DNA of 9,339 nucleotides, from assembly GCA_029858755.1 (NCBI GenBank), contig JAOUEK010000042.1, positions 1-9,339 of the forward strand. Reading direction: 5' to 3'. Source of the DNA: Thermoleophilia bacterium. GTDB taxonomy: Bacteria > Actinomycetota > Thermoleophilia > Gaiellales > Gaiellaceae. A program made the translations under genes and the position numbers. Each line of letters starts with the position of its first letter. The first letter of the stretch is position 1. The notes under the pieces were generated by a model that saw nothing but the letters and a program-made list of their open reading frames with translations, did not search any database and was not told the origin of the DNA. Shown here one piece after another: positions 1 through 6,049 of this stretch.

Positions 1-309
1 CAGCGCGAGCCGGCGCCCGGCGGCACCGACGGCGCCTCCGTGTTCGCGAGCGCGGGCTGCGGCGGCTGCCACGCCTTCACCCCGGCGGGCTCCAAGGGCG
101 CGATCGGGCCGTCCCTCGACGACCTCGCCGCGGCCGCGCAGGAGGCCGGCCAGCCGCTCGAGGCGTTCGTCCGCGAGTCGATCGTCGATCCCGCGGCATA
201 TGTCCCGCCCGGCTTCAAGCCCGGCAGCATGCCCGAGACGTTCGGGCAGTCCCTCTCCGCCGACGAGCTGGACGCGCTCGTGGCGTACCTGACCCAGACG
301 AAGGAGTGA
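1..309 (+). CDS. ctaC: Cytochrome c domain, probably C-terminus of cytochrome c oxidase subunit II (partial, 5' end outside window)
   Basis: The reading frame is open from the first base and ends at TGA 307-309, giving 102 visible residues. It contains one class I cytochrome c domain: the heme-attachment motif CGGCH at visible residues 20-24, a GPSLD segment after it, and a probable axial methionine at residue 77 in a GSMPETF context, followed by a closing helix (SADELDALVAYL). The IVDPAAYVPPGF-MP pattern is typical of the cytochrome c domain fused to subunit II in caa3-type oxidases, where it passes electrons to the CuA centre on the outer face of the membrane. The position directly before ctaD supports this. 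The CuA cupredoxin domain is not in the window, so a stand-alone cytochrome c gene cannot be excluded. The stop overlaps the region between the ctaD ribosome binding site and start. Confidence 0.75.
   Translation, partial: QREPAPGGTDGASVFASAGCGGCHAFTPAGSKGAIGPSLDDLAAAAQEAGQPLEAFVRESIVDPAAYVPPGFKPGSMPETFGQSLSADELDALVAYLTQTKE
301..306 (+). promoter_or_regulatory. Shine-Dalgarno sequence of ctaD
   Basis: AAGGAG lies seven bases before the GTG at 314 and within the last codons of the upstream cytochrome c gene. It fixes the GTG start of ctaD. Confidence 0.7.
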
Positions 310-313
310 GCGC

Positions 314-2257
314 GTGACGACGGTCGCCGACCACGGGACGGGCCACGACACGGGCCACGGGCCGCCGGGCCCCTACGCGCCGCGGCCGCGGGGCATCCTC
401 ATGCGCCCCGGCTTCGTGCGCGCGACGTGGTGCGCGGCCGCGTTCTTCGTGGTCGGCATGTACATCGTGGTGGGGCTCCGCTGGCTCGCCGGCTGGGACC
501 CGATCTACGACTGGACGATCATCACGCTCGTCGGCGCGCTGACCGCAGCGCCGATCGGCTTCCTGCTCGGGCTCGGCGCCTTCGACTACTGGCTCTACTG
601 GATCTCGGGACGTCCCACGCTCCCCGAGGACCACTCCGGGCACGGCGCCACCCGCTGGCAGGACTACTTCCGGGTCAACACCGACCACAAGGTGATCGGC
701 GTCCAGTACACGGTCACCACCTTCGTGTTCCTGCTCGTCGGCGGCCTGATGGCGATGATCTTCCGCGTCGAGCTGGCGGAGCCGGGCCTGCAGTTCCTCG
801 ACGGGGAGACGTTCAACGGGCTCGTCTCCGTCCACGCCACGCTCCTCATCTTCACGTTCATGGTCCCCGTCTTCGCGGGGCTCGGGAACTACGTGATCCC
901 GCTGATGATCGGCGCGCCCGACATGGCGTTCCCGCGCCTGAACGCGCTCTCCTACTGGCTGCTGCCCATCGCCGGCGTGATGTTCCTCGCCAGCTTCCTC
1001 GCGCCCGGCGGCGCGTTCGCCGCCGGCTGGACGGCGTACGCGCCGCTCTCGAGCGAGCTCCCGGTCGGCTCGATGTTCTTCAACATGGGCGTGCAGTTCG
1101 CCGGCGCCTCGTCGATCCTCACCGCGCTCAACTTCCTGGTCACGATCATCACCATGCGGGCGCCGGGGATGACCTTCTGGCGGATGCCGCTGCTCGTCTG
1201 GGCCAACTTCACCACCTCGCTGCTCGTGGTGCTGGCCACGCCGTTCATTGCCGGCTCGCAGTTCTTCGTGCTCTTCGACCGGGTGATGCACACCGACTTC
1301 TTCGTGCCCGAAGGCGGTGGCTACGCGCTCGGCTACCAGCACATCTTCTGGTTCTACAGCCACCCGGCCGTGTACATCATGATCCTGCCCGGGTTCGGGA
1401 TCATCTCCGAGGTGATCTCGGTCTTCAGCCGCAAGCCGATCTTCGGCTACCGGCTGATGGCGATCTCGCTGATCGGCATCCTCGTGCTCGGCTTCTCCGT
1501 GTGGGCCCACCACCTGTTCGTGGCCGGCATGGCCGACTGGCTGCGCGTGCCGATGATGATCACGACGCTGCTGATCGCGGTGCCCACCGGCGTCAAGGTG
1601 TTCAGCTGGCTCGCGACGATGTGGGAGGGGAGAATCCACCTGACGACGCCGATGCTGTTCGCCCTCGGCTTCGTCTCCACGTTCGTGATCGGCGGCCTCT
1701 CGGGGATCTACCTCGGCTCGGTGCCCGTCGACATCCACGCCTCCGACACCTACTTCGTGGTCGCCCACATCCACTACGTCTTCTTCGGCGGCTCCCTGCT
1801 CACGGTCTTCGCGGGCGTCTACTACTGGTTCCCGAAGATGACCGGGCGGATGTACGACGAGCGCCTGGGCAAGCTGCACTTCTGGCTCACGTTCGTCACG
1901 CTCAACCTCACGTTCTTCCCCATGCACTGGGTGGGCCTGCGCGGGATGCCGCGCCGGGTCGCCGACTACGCGGCCGAGTTCGGCGCCGTGAACATGTTCG
2001 TCACCATCTCCTCGTTCGCGCTCGGCGCGTCCTTCTTCGTCTTCCTCTACAACATGATCGTGAGCTGGGCGCGCGGCCCGGCCGCGGGCGCGAACCCGTG
2101 GCGGGCGATGACGCTCGAGTGGCAGGTGTCGTCGCCGCCGCCGATCTTCAACTTCGACGAGGTGCCGACCGTCGTCGGCGGCCCGTACGAGTACGGGGTG
2201 CCGGGGGCCCGCCACGCCGTGCTCGGCGACCCGCTGCGCGAGGGGGTGCACGCGTGA
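314..2257 (+). CDS. ctaD: Cytochrome c oxidase subunit I, heme-copper oxidase type A2, with N-terminal two-helix extension
   Basis: Catalytic subunit of the terminal oxidase: reduces O2 to water at a heme-CuB centre and pumps protons. 647 residues from GTG 314. Visible ligands by family alignment: low-spin heme His174 and His487; CuB His350, His399 and His400; high-spin heme His485; cross-linked Tyr354. The K-channel lysine is Lys428 in TGVKVFSW. Helix VI reads FYSHPAVY (347-354), so the glutamate of the common GHPEVY motif is replaced by Ala352 and preceded by Tyr-Ser; this is the described signature of type A2 enzymes. The conserved TDHK motif that normally sits near the N-terminus is at 123-126. 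About 120 residues come before it, including a His-rich start and two predicted helices (about 37-58 and 66-95). No subunit III domain is fused. The TGA stop overlaps the next start (GTGA). Confidence 0.96.
   Translation: MTTVADHGTGHDTGHGPPGPYAPRPRGILMRPGFVRATWCAAAFFVVGMYIVVGLRWLAGWDPIYDWTIITLVGALTAAPIGFLLGLGAFDYWLYWISGRPTLPEDHSGHGATRWQDYFRVNTDHKVIGVQYTVTTFVFLLVGGLMAMIFRVELAEPGLQFLDGETFNGLVSVHATLLIFTFMVPVFAGLGNYVIPLMIGAPDMAFPRLNALSYWLLPIAGVMFLASFLAPGGAFAAGWTAYAPLSSELPVGSMFFNMGVQFAGASSILTALNFLVTIITMRAPGMTFWRMPLLVWANFTTSLLVVLATPFIAGSQFFVLFDRVMHTDFFVPEGGGYALGYQHIFWFYSHPAVYIMILPGFGIISEVISVFSRKPIFGYRLMAISLIGILVLGFSVWAHHLFVAGMADWLRVPMMITTLLIAVPTGVKVFSWLATMWEGRIHLTTPMLFALGFVSTFVIGGLSGIYLGSVPVDIHASDTYFVVAHIHYVFFGGSLLTVFAGVYYWFPKMTGRMYDERLGKLHFWLTFVTLNLTFFPMHWVGLRGMPRRVADYAAEFGAVNMFVTISSFALGASFFVFLYNMIVSWARGPAAGANPWRAMTLEWQVSSPPPIFNFDEVPTVVGGPYEYGVPGARHAVLGDPLREGVHA
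2241..2248 (+). promoter_or_regulatory. Shine-Dalgarno sequence of the tandem USP-like gene
   Basis: AGGGGGTG within the end of ctaD, five bases before the GTG at 2254. It supports a 4-base overlap start and translational coupling to ctaD. Confidence 0.55.
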
Positions 2258-3111
2258 CCGCGGCGGAGACGGTGTCGGACGTCACCGTGGTGCTCGTCGT
2301 CGCCAACGAGACGCTCGGCACGAACGCCCTGGTCGCCGCCGTCGAGCGCCGCGCCGCTCGCGGGCCGATTCGCGCGGTGGTCGCGGCCCCGGTCAGCGAG
2401 CCGGGCGCCGGCTACGTGGTCTACGAGGACACGCGACGCGCGGCGGCCGGCCGCAGGCTCGACCGCACCGTCGACGCCATCCGCGGGCTGGGCGTCCCTG
2501 CGCACGGCGGGGTCTTCGACGGGGGGCCGCTCGCGGCCGTCAAGGACATCCTGGCCCTGGAGGACGTCCACGAGCTGATCGTGTCCACGCATCCGGAGGC
2601 CAAGTCCGGCTGGCTGCGGCGGAACCTCCTGGAGGAGATCCGCAAGGCCGCCGGGCACCGTCCGGTGGAGCACGTCCATCCCGGCGAGGCGGAGGACACC
2701 GGGCCCGCCAACGTGCTCGTCGTCGCCAACGAGACCGTGCTCGGTGCGCCGCTGCTCGACCGGGTGCGCGCGCGCGCGGCGGACGGGCCAGCCGCGTTTC
2801 TCCTCGTCTGCCCCCAGAGCGACCCGACCGAGTCGGAGCACCCGGACGCCGAGCGCAGGCTGCGGGTCGCGCTGTCGCTGCTGCGCGGCGAGGGGATCGA
2901 GGCGCACGGGCAGATCGCCCACCCCGACCCCTACACGGCGGCGATGAACGTGATCCACGACGAGCGGGTCGACGAGGTCGTCGTCTCGACGTTCCCCGGT
3001 GAGCGCTCGGGCTGGCTCCGTCGCGAGCTCGTGGAGCGGCTCCGCGCCGACGCGGGCGTCCCCGTGGAGCACGTCGTCGTCGAGACCGCAGCCGCGGAGG
3101 TGACCGCATGA
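2254..3111 (+). CDS. Tandem universal-stress-protein-like protein within the oxidase operon
   Basis: 285 residues from GTG 2254, which overlaps the ctaD stop by four bases. The protein is an internal duplication: residues about 12-142 and 153-277 are two copies of one alpha/beta domain. Matched landmarks are the first strand VVANET at 15-20 and 156-161, a DxR/ExR helix in mid-domain (69-76; 198-206), and the block ending SGWLRR at 118-123 and 252-257 preceded by a VST strand. The fold pattern is that of USP-like (Rossmann-type) domains seen in actinobacterial hypothetical proteins. The classic ATP-binding G-2x-G-9x-G(S/T) motif of UspA-type proteins is not visible, so nucleotide binding is doubtful. 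There is no signal peptide or membrane segment, so it is probably cytoplasmic. Its stop overlaps the ctaE start (ATGA). The role is unknown; context points to oxidase assembly, stability or sensing. Confidence 0.88.
   Translation: MTAAETVSDVTVVLVVANETLGTNALVAAVERRAARGPIRAVVAAPVSEPGAGYVVYEDTRRAAAGRRLDRTVDAIRGLGVPAHGGVFDGGPLAAVKDILALEDVHELIVSTHPEAKSGWLRRNLLEEIRKAAGHRPVEHVHPGEAEDTGPANVLVVANETVLGAPLLDRVRARAADGPAAFLLVCPQSDPTESEHPDAERRLRVALSLLRGEGIEAHGQIAHPDPYTAAMNVIHDERVDEVVVSTFPGERSGWLRRELVERLRADAGVPVEHVVVETAAAEVTA
3096..3103 (+). promoter_or_regulatory. Shine-Dalgarno sequence of ctaE
   Basis: GGAGGTGA, near-perfect complement to the 16S rRNA 3' end, lies four bases before ATG 3108 and inside the preceding gene. 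Confidence 0.75.
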
Positions 3112-3752
3112 CCGCCCATGCCGAGGCGGCAGCGCACGGCCACGCCGAGCACCACGGGCCGCCGCCGGCCAACCGGAGCTCGAGGATGGAGCCGTCGACG
3201 CTCGGCATGCTGCTCTTCATCGCCTCCGAGGCGATGCTCTTCGGCAGCTTCTTCGCCGCGTACTTCTTCGTCCGCGTCGTCAACCCCGACGCGACGATCG
3301 TCACCCCCGAGAGGTGGGCCACCTGGCCGCCCGAGCCGTACGAGTTCCCCGTCTTCGTGGCCGGCGTGAACACGGCGATCCTCGTCACCTCCAGCTTCAC
3401 CATCCACTGGGCGGTGCAGTCGATCCGCAGGGGGAACCGTCGCGGGTTGCAGGCGGGGCTCGTGGCCACGATCGCGCTGGGGCTGGCGTTCCTGCTCACG
3501 CAGGCGATCGAGTACGCCCACGTCGGCTTCAACACCACAGACGGCGCGTTCGCGTCCGTGTTCTTCGGCCTCACCGGCCTCCACGGCGCCCACGTCGCAG
3601 TGGGGCTCTCGCTGCTGATCTTCGCCGCCGTGCGCGCCTTCCGCGGCCACTACTCGCCCGAGCACTACCACGGCGTGGAGATCCCGGGCATCTACTGGCA
3701 CTTCGTCGACGTGATGTGGATCGTCGTGTACGCGACGGTCTACCTCCTCTAG
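3108..3752 (+). CDS. ctaE: Cytochrome c oxidase subunit III, short five-helix form
   Basis: 214 residues from ATG 3108, overlapping the preceding stop by four bases. It is an integral membrane subunit that stabilises subunit I and binds lipid; it carries no metal centre. Five hydrophobic helices are visible at about 31-57, 80-103, 113-137, 147-177 and 194-214. Family landmarks are LLFIASEAMLFGSFF with Glu41 in the first helix, QAIEYAH (132-138), GLHGAHV (157-163), HYHGVEIP (186-193) and the C-terminal WHFVDVMWI (197-205). Subunit III often has seven helices; here the first two are absent, as in many bacterial short forms. Notably, ctaD carries two extra helices at its own N-terminus. Residues 1-17 are rich in histidine (five of the first sixteen), like the N-terminus of ctaD. 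Confidence 0.95.
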   Translation: MTAHAEAAAHGHAEHHGPPPANRSSRMEPSTLGMLLFIASEAMLFGSFFAAYFFVRVVNPDATIVTPERWATWPPEPYEFPVFVAGVNTAILVTSSFTIHWAVQSIRRGNRRGLQAGLVATIALGLAFLLTQAIEYAHVGFNTTDGAFASVFFGLTGLHGAHVAVGLSLLIFAAVRAFRGHYSPEHYHGVEIPGIYWHFVDVMWIVVYATVYLL

Positions 3753-3755
3753 GAG
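3751..3755 (+). promoter_or_regulatory. Shine-Dalgarno sequence of the membrane-anchored USP-like gene
   Basis: AGGAG overlaps the ctaE stop codon (TAG 3750-3752) and lies six bases before ATG 3762. Confidence 0.65.
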
Positions 3756-3761
3756 CGATCG

Positions 3762-4385
3762 ATGGACAGTCCCTTCCGCAGCGAGTCCAGCGCGTTCCGG
3801 TTCCTCCTGCTGACCATCGCTGCGTTCGCGGTCATCGTCGTCGCCGGCCTGATCGGCGGCGGCTGGGCCGCGTTCGGTGCCTGGCTCGTCGTCAGCGGCG
3901 CGGCGGCCGGCTACTACGTCCTGTTGCGAGGGTCGGCTCCGCCGCGCACGGAGCACGTCCCCCACGTCGGCGCCGCCACGGCTCGGCGCATCGTCGTCAT
4001 CATCGACGAGACGGTCGACGGCGAGGTGCTCGCCGCGCACGTGCGCCGCCACCTCGGCGGCGACGACGATCGCGTGCGCGTGGTCGCGCCGGCGCTCACC
4101 TCCCACGGGCACCGCTGGACCGACGACATCGACGGTGACCGGCGTGCGGCCGCGCAGCGCCTGGAGGAGACGGTTGCAGCCCTCGGCCGCGCTGGCATCC
4201 CTGCGGAGGGGTCCGTCGGCTCACCCGAGCCGCTGGAGGCCACGGAGGATGCGATCCATCTCTTCGGCGCGGATCAGCTCGTCGTCGTCACGCACGCCCG
4301 CACGAGCGAGAACTGGGCGGAGAAGGGGTTCGTCGACGCCCTGCGCGAGCGCTTCGACGTCCCCGTCGACGCCATCGTCGTCTAG
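3762..4385 (+). CDS. Membrane-anchored USP-like protein (two helices plus one USP-like domain)
   Basis: 207 residues from ATG 3762, nine bases after ctaE. An N-terminal hairpin of two hydrophobic helices (about 13-34 and 36-56) is followed by a short linker and one soluble alpha/beta domain (about 75-207). The soluble domain aligns by eye with both halves of the tandem protein encoded between ctaD and ctaE: first strand RRIVVIIDET (75-84) against VVLVVANET, the AxxRLEETVAALGRAGIPAEG helix-strand region (130-150), and VVVTHARTSENWAEKGFVDAL against IVSTHPEAKSGWLRRNLLEEI. It is the most diverged of the three copies; the SGWLRR block is replaced by SENWAEK. The two-helix hairpin after ctaE sits where actinobacterial operons often place a small subunit IV, but no sequence link to subunit IV is claimed. 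The soluble domain is expected to be cytoplasmic. It is the last gene before the terminator. Confidence 0.85.
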   Translation: MDSPFRSESSAFRFLLLTIAAFAVIVVAGLIGGGWAAFGAWLVVSGAAAGYYVLLRGSAPPRTEHVPHVGAATARRIVVIIDETVDGEVLAAHVRRHLGGDDDRVRVVAPALTSHGHRWTDDIDGDRRAAAQRLEETVAALGRAGIPAEGSVGSPEPLEATEDAIHLFGADQLVVVTHARTSENWAEKGFVDALRERFDVPVDAIVV

Positions 4386-4388
4386 CGG

Positions 4389-4430
4389 CTCGGCCGGACG
4401 CCCCGTCTCGGGGCGACTCGTCTCGCCGAG
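4389..4430. terminator. Probable bidirectional transcription terminator between convergent operons
   Basis: A perfect 7-bp stem CGCCCCG / CGGGGCG with a TCT loop occupies 4399-4415. An outer pairing CTCGGC (4389-4394) with GCCGAG (4425-4430) can enclose it. There is no T-tract on either strand, as is common in high-GC genomes. The position, four bases after one stop and about 30 bases from the convergent stop, supports the call. Confidence 0.6.
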
Positions 4431-4444
4431 GATCGGCCCGCGGG

Positions 4445-5197
4445 CTAGGAGCCGGCGTTGTCGGCGACGAACTGCGCCACCGCGCGGATCTCGTCCTCGG
4501 AGAGCTGCCCCTCGAACGCCGGCATGCCACCCCGGCCGTTCGTGACGCGGTCGAGCACGAGCTCGAGCGGCGGCTTCGCCTGGTCGAGGTCGGGGCCGAC
4601 GGTGCCGGAGGCGCCCGCGGCCGCGAGCGTGTGGCAGCCCACGCAGCCGGCGCTGGCGAAGATCGCCTTCCCGTCGGCCGTGCCCCCGCCGCCGCTCCCG
4701 CTCGAGCTCGGCGGCCCCGGCGGGCCGCCCTCGCCGCCCAGGCCCGCGACCGACGCGACGTACGCGGCCACCGCGGCCGCGTCGTCACCGGTGACGAGGT
4801 CGGCCGGCATCCCGGGCGCGCCGCTCACCGGGTTCGTCACGGGGTACGCGATCTGGCCCCGCACGGTCTGGCGCACGCCGCTCTCGACCCCGGGCTCCGC
4901 GAGCCGGGCCTGGAAGTCGGAGGCGTCCGGGTCGGCGCCCGACGTGTCGACCCGGTACTGGTAGAAGGCGTAGTCGAGGTTCGGGCCGATCTGCCCGGTC
5001 GTGCCGGCGTCGGCGAGCGCGTGGCACGACCCGCAGGTCGTGGTGAAGAGCTCCTTGCCGCGCACCTTGTCGCCGCCGCCGTCGTCGAAGCCGACCGTCT
5101 TCCCGCAGCCCGCGAGGGCGAGCGTGGCTGCCAGCGGCACGGCCCACGTGAGGAGCCGGCGCCGGCGCGGCAGCGGGTGACGGGACGGGGCCTGCAC
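4445..5197 (-). CDS. Diheme c-type cytochrome, predicted lipoprotein
   Basis: 250 residues from GTG 5197. The N-terminus has a basic stretch (residues 11-14 all Arg), a hydrophobic core and a lipobox LALAGC with the acylated cysteine at 31, so the protein is expected to be lipid-anchored on the outer face of the membrane. Two class I cytochrome c domains follow: heme motif CGSCH at 55-59 with probable axial Met130 (GAPGMPADL), and heme motif CVGCH at 185-189 with probable axial Met225 (RGGMPAF). A Gly/Ser/Pro-rich linker (about 153-173) separates them. The second domain resembles the cytochrome c domain at the left edge of the window. Likely role: one-electron carrier to the oxidase encoded convergently, or a subunit of a quinol:cytochrome c reductase chain. 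It is the last gene of the minus-strand operon, 12 bases after the TPR gene, with no clear Shine-Dalgarno. Confidence 0.9.
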   Translation of the reverse strand: MQAPSRHPLPRRRRLLTWAVPLAATLALAGCGKTVGFDDGGGDKVRGKELFTTTCGSCHALADAGTTGQIGPNLDYAFYQYRVDTSGADPDASDFQARLAEPGVESGVRQTVRGQIAYPVTNPVSGAPGMPADLVTGDDAAAVAAYVASVAGLGGEGGPPGPPSSSGSGGGGTADGKAIFASAGCVGCHTLAAAGASGTVGPDLDQAKPPLELVLDRVTNGRGGMPAFEGQLSEDEIRAVAQFVADNAGS

Positions 5198-5209
5198 GGT
5201 CGGCCGAGT

Positions 5210-6049
5210 CTAACCGGCGACCGCGGCCCGCAGCTGCTTGAGCTGTCGCTTCACGTCGGCCACGCTCGGGTCGTCCGGAGCGAGCACCAGGAACCGCTCG
5301 TAGGCGTCGATCGCCGTCTGCAACTCACCGGCCTGGATCGCGGCCTGTGCCAGCTCGAGCTGGACGCTCGGATCGTCCGGCTGGAGTGCGGCGAGCTGCT
5401 GGTAGGCGTCGATCGCGGCGCCGAGCGCCGCCTGCCCCTCTCCCGAGATCTTCGCGATCTCGTCGGCGACCTGCGCGTTGACGGCCCGCCCGACCGCGTC
5501 GCCGCCGATCTCCACGCCGCCGATCGTCGGCCGCGGGAAGTTGTGGCCGGCCGCGGCGAGCGCGGCGCGGGCCTGCAGCTGCTGCAGCTCCAGCTGCTTG
5601 TCCGCGGCCACGGCGAAGCTCAGCGCCGCCAGCTCCCGCAGCGCGTTCGCGTCGTCCGGCCGCAGCTCCACCACCCGAGCCTGGGCATCGACGGCGGCGG
5701 CGACGTCGCCGTCGGCCTGGAGCGCCGTCGCCAGGTCCTGCCAGGCCTTCGCGTCGTTCGGGCGCTCCTCGGTCTGCTTGCGGGCGTCGGAGACCGAGGT
5801 GCCGCCGCCACCGCCGCCGCGGATGATGTCGCCGATGCCGACGCCACCCGCGCCGACGCCGAAGCCGACGAAGCCGAGCGCGAACACGAGCGCCAGCGCC
5901 ACGAACATCCACTTCGCGTGGCGGCGCAGCCGCGGGAAGAACATCGTGTCCTCGATCGCGGGAGCCATCGTCTCCCGCCGCCGGGGACGCGACCCTACGG
6001 CAGCATCCTGCTTCGCGCTCTTCGTCCGGCTCTTGTCAAATCGCGCCAC
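5210..6049 (-). CDS. Membrane-anchored TPR-repeat protein
   Basis: Reading from GTG 6049 gives 279 residues. A basic N-terminal segment (1-27) leads to MFFPRLRRHAKW and one hydrophobic helix (about 47-66), then a glycine-rich stretch (61-83) and a helical C-terminal region with tetratricopeptide-like repeats: about 99-132 (DAKAWQDLATAL ... VVELRPDD), 208-226 (AAIDAYQQLAALQPDD) and 227-260 (LELAQAAIQAGE ... LAPDD). A less regular insert with a possible coiled segment (150-205) separates them. TPRs are protein-docking surfaces; the partner is unknown, but the neighbouring cytochrome c and tat genes suggest envelope work such as cytochrome maturation or export. The GTG start overlaps the upstream amidohydrolase gene by 55 bases; it has GAGG four bases upstream and good codon bias across the overlap. 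The alternative is ATG 5968 (252 residues, no overlap). Confidence 0.82.
   Translation of the reverse strand: MARFDKSRTKSAKQDAAVGSRPRRRETMAPAIEDTMFFPRLRRHAKWMFVALALVFALGFVGFGVGAGGVGIGDIIRGGGGGGTSVSDARKQTEERPNDAKAWQDLATALQADGDVAAAVDAQARVVELRPDDANALRELAALSFAVAADKQLELQQLQARAALAAAGHNFPRPTIGGVEIGGDAVGRAVNAQVADEIAKISGEGQAALGAAIDAYQQLAALQPDDPSVQLELAQAAIQAGELQTAIDAYERFLVLAPDDPSVADVKRQLKQLRAAVAG

Noticed and set aside
215..2251. 678-codon open frame on the minus strand opposite ctaD
   Set aside because: It mirrors ctaD, its translation is dominated by Arg, His, Glu and Asp with no domain, and long antisense frames are common in G/C-ending codon DNA.
427..2253. Open frame extending upstream of the tandem USP-like gene through ctaD
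   Set aside because: The translation is Arg/Ala/Leu-rich low-complexity sequence in the wrong frame of ctaD; the real gene begins at GTG 2254 with its own Shine-Dalgarno.
3744..3755. CTCCT/AGGAG hairpin sequestering the Shine-Dalgarno at the end of ctaE
   Set aside because: Only two bases would be left for the loop, so the full 5-bp stem cannot form.
5105..5197. Twin-arginine export signal on the diheme cytochrome
   Set aside because: There is a run of arginines before the hydrophobic core, but the lipobox fits a lipoprotein signal and c-type cytochromes are normally exported unfolded by Sec before heme attachment.
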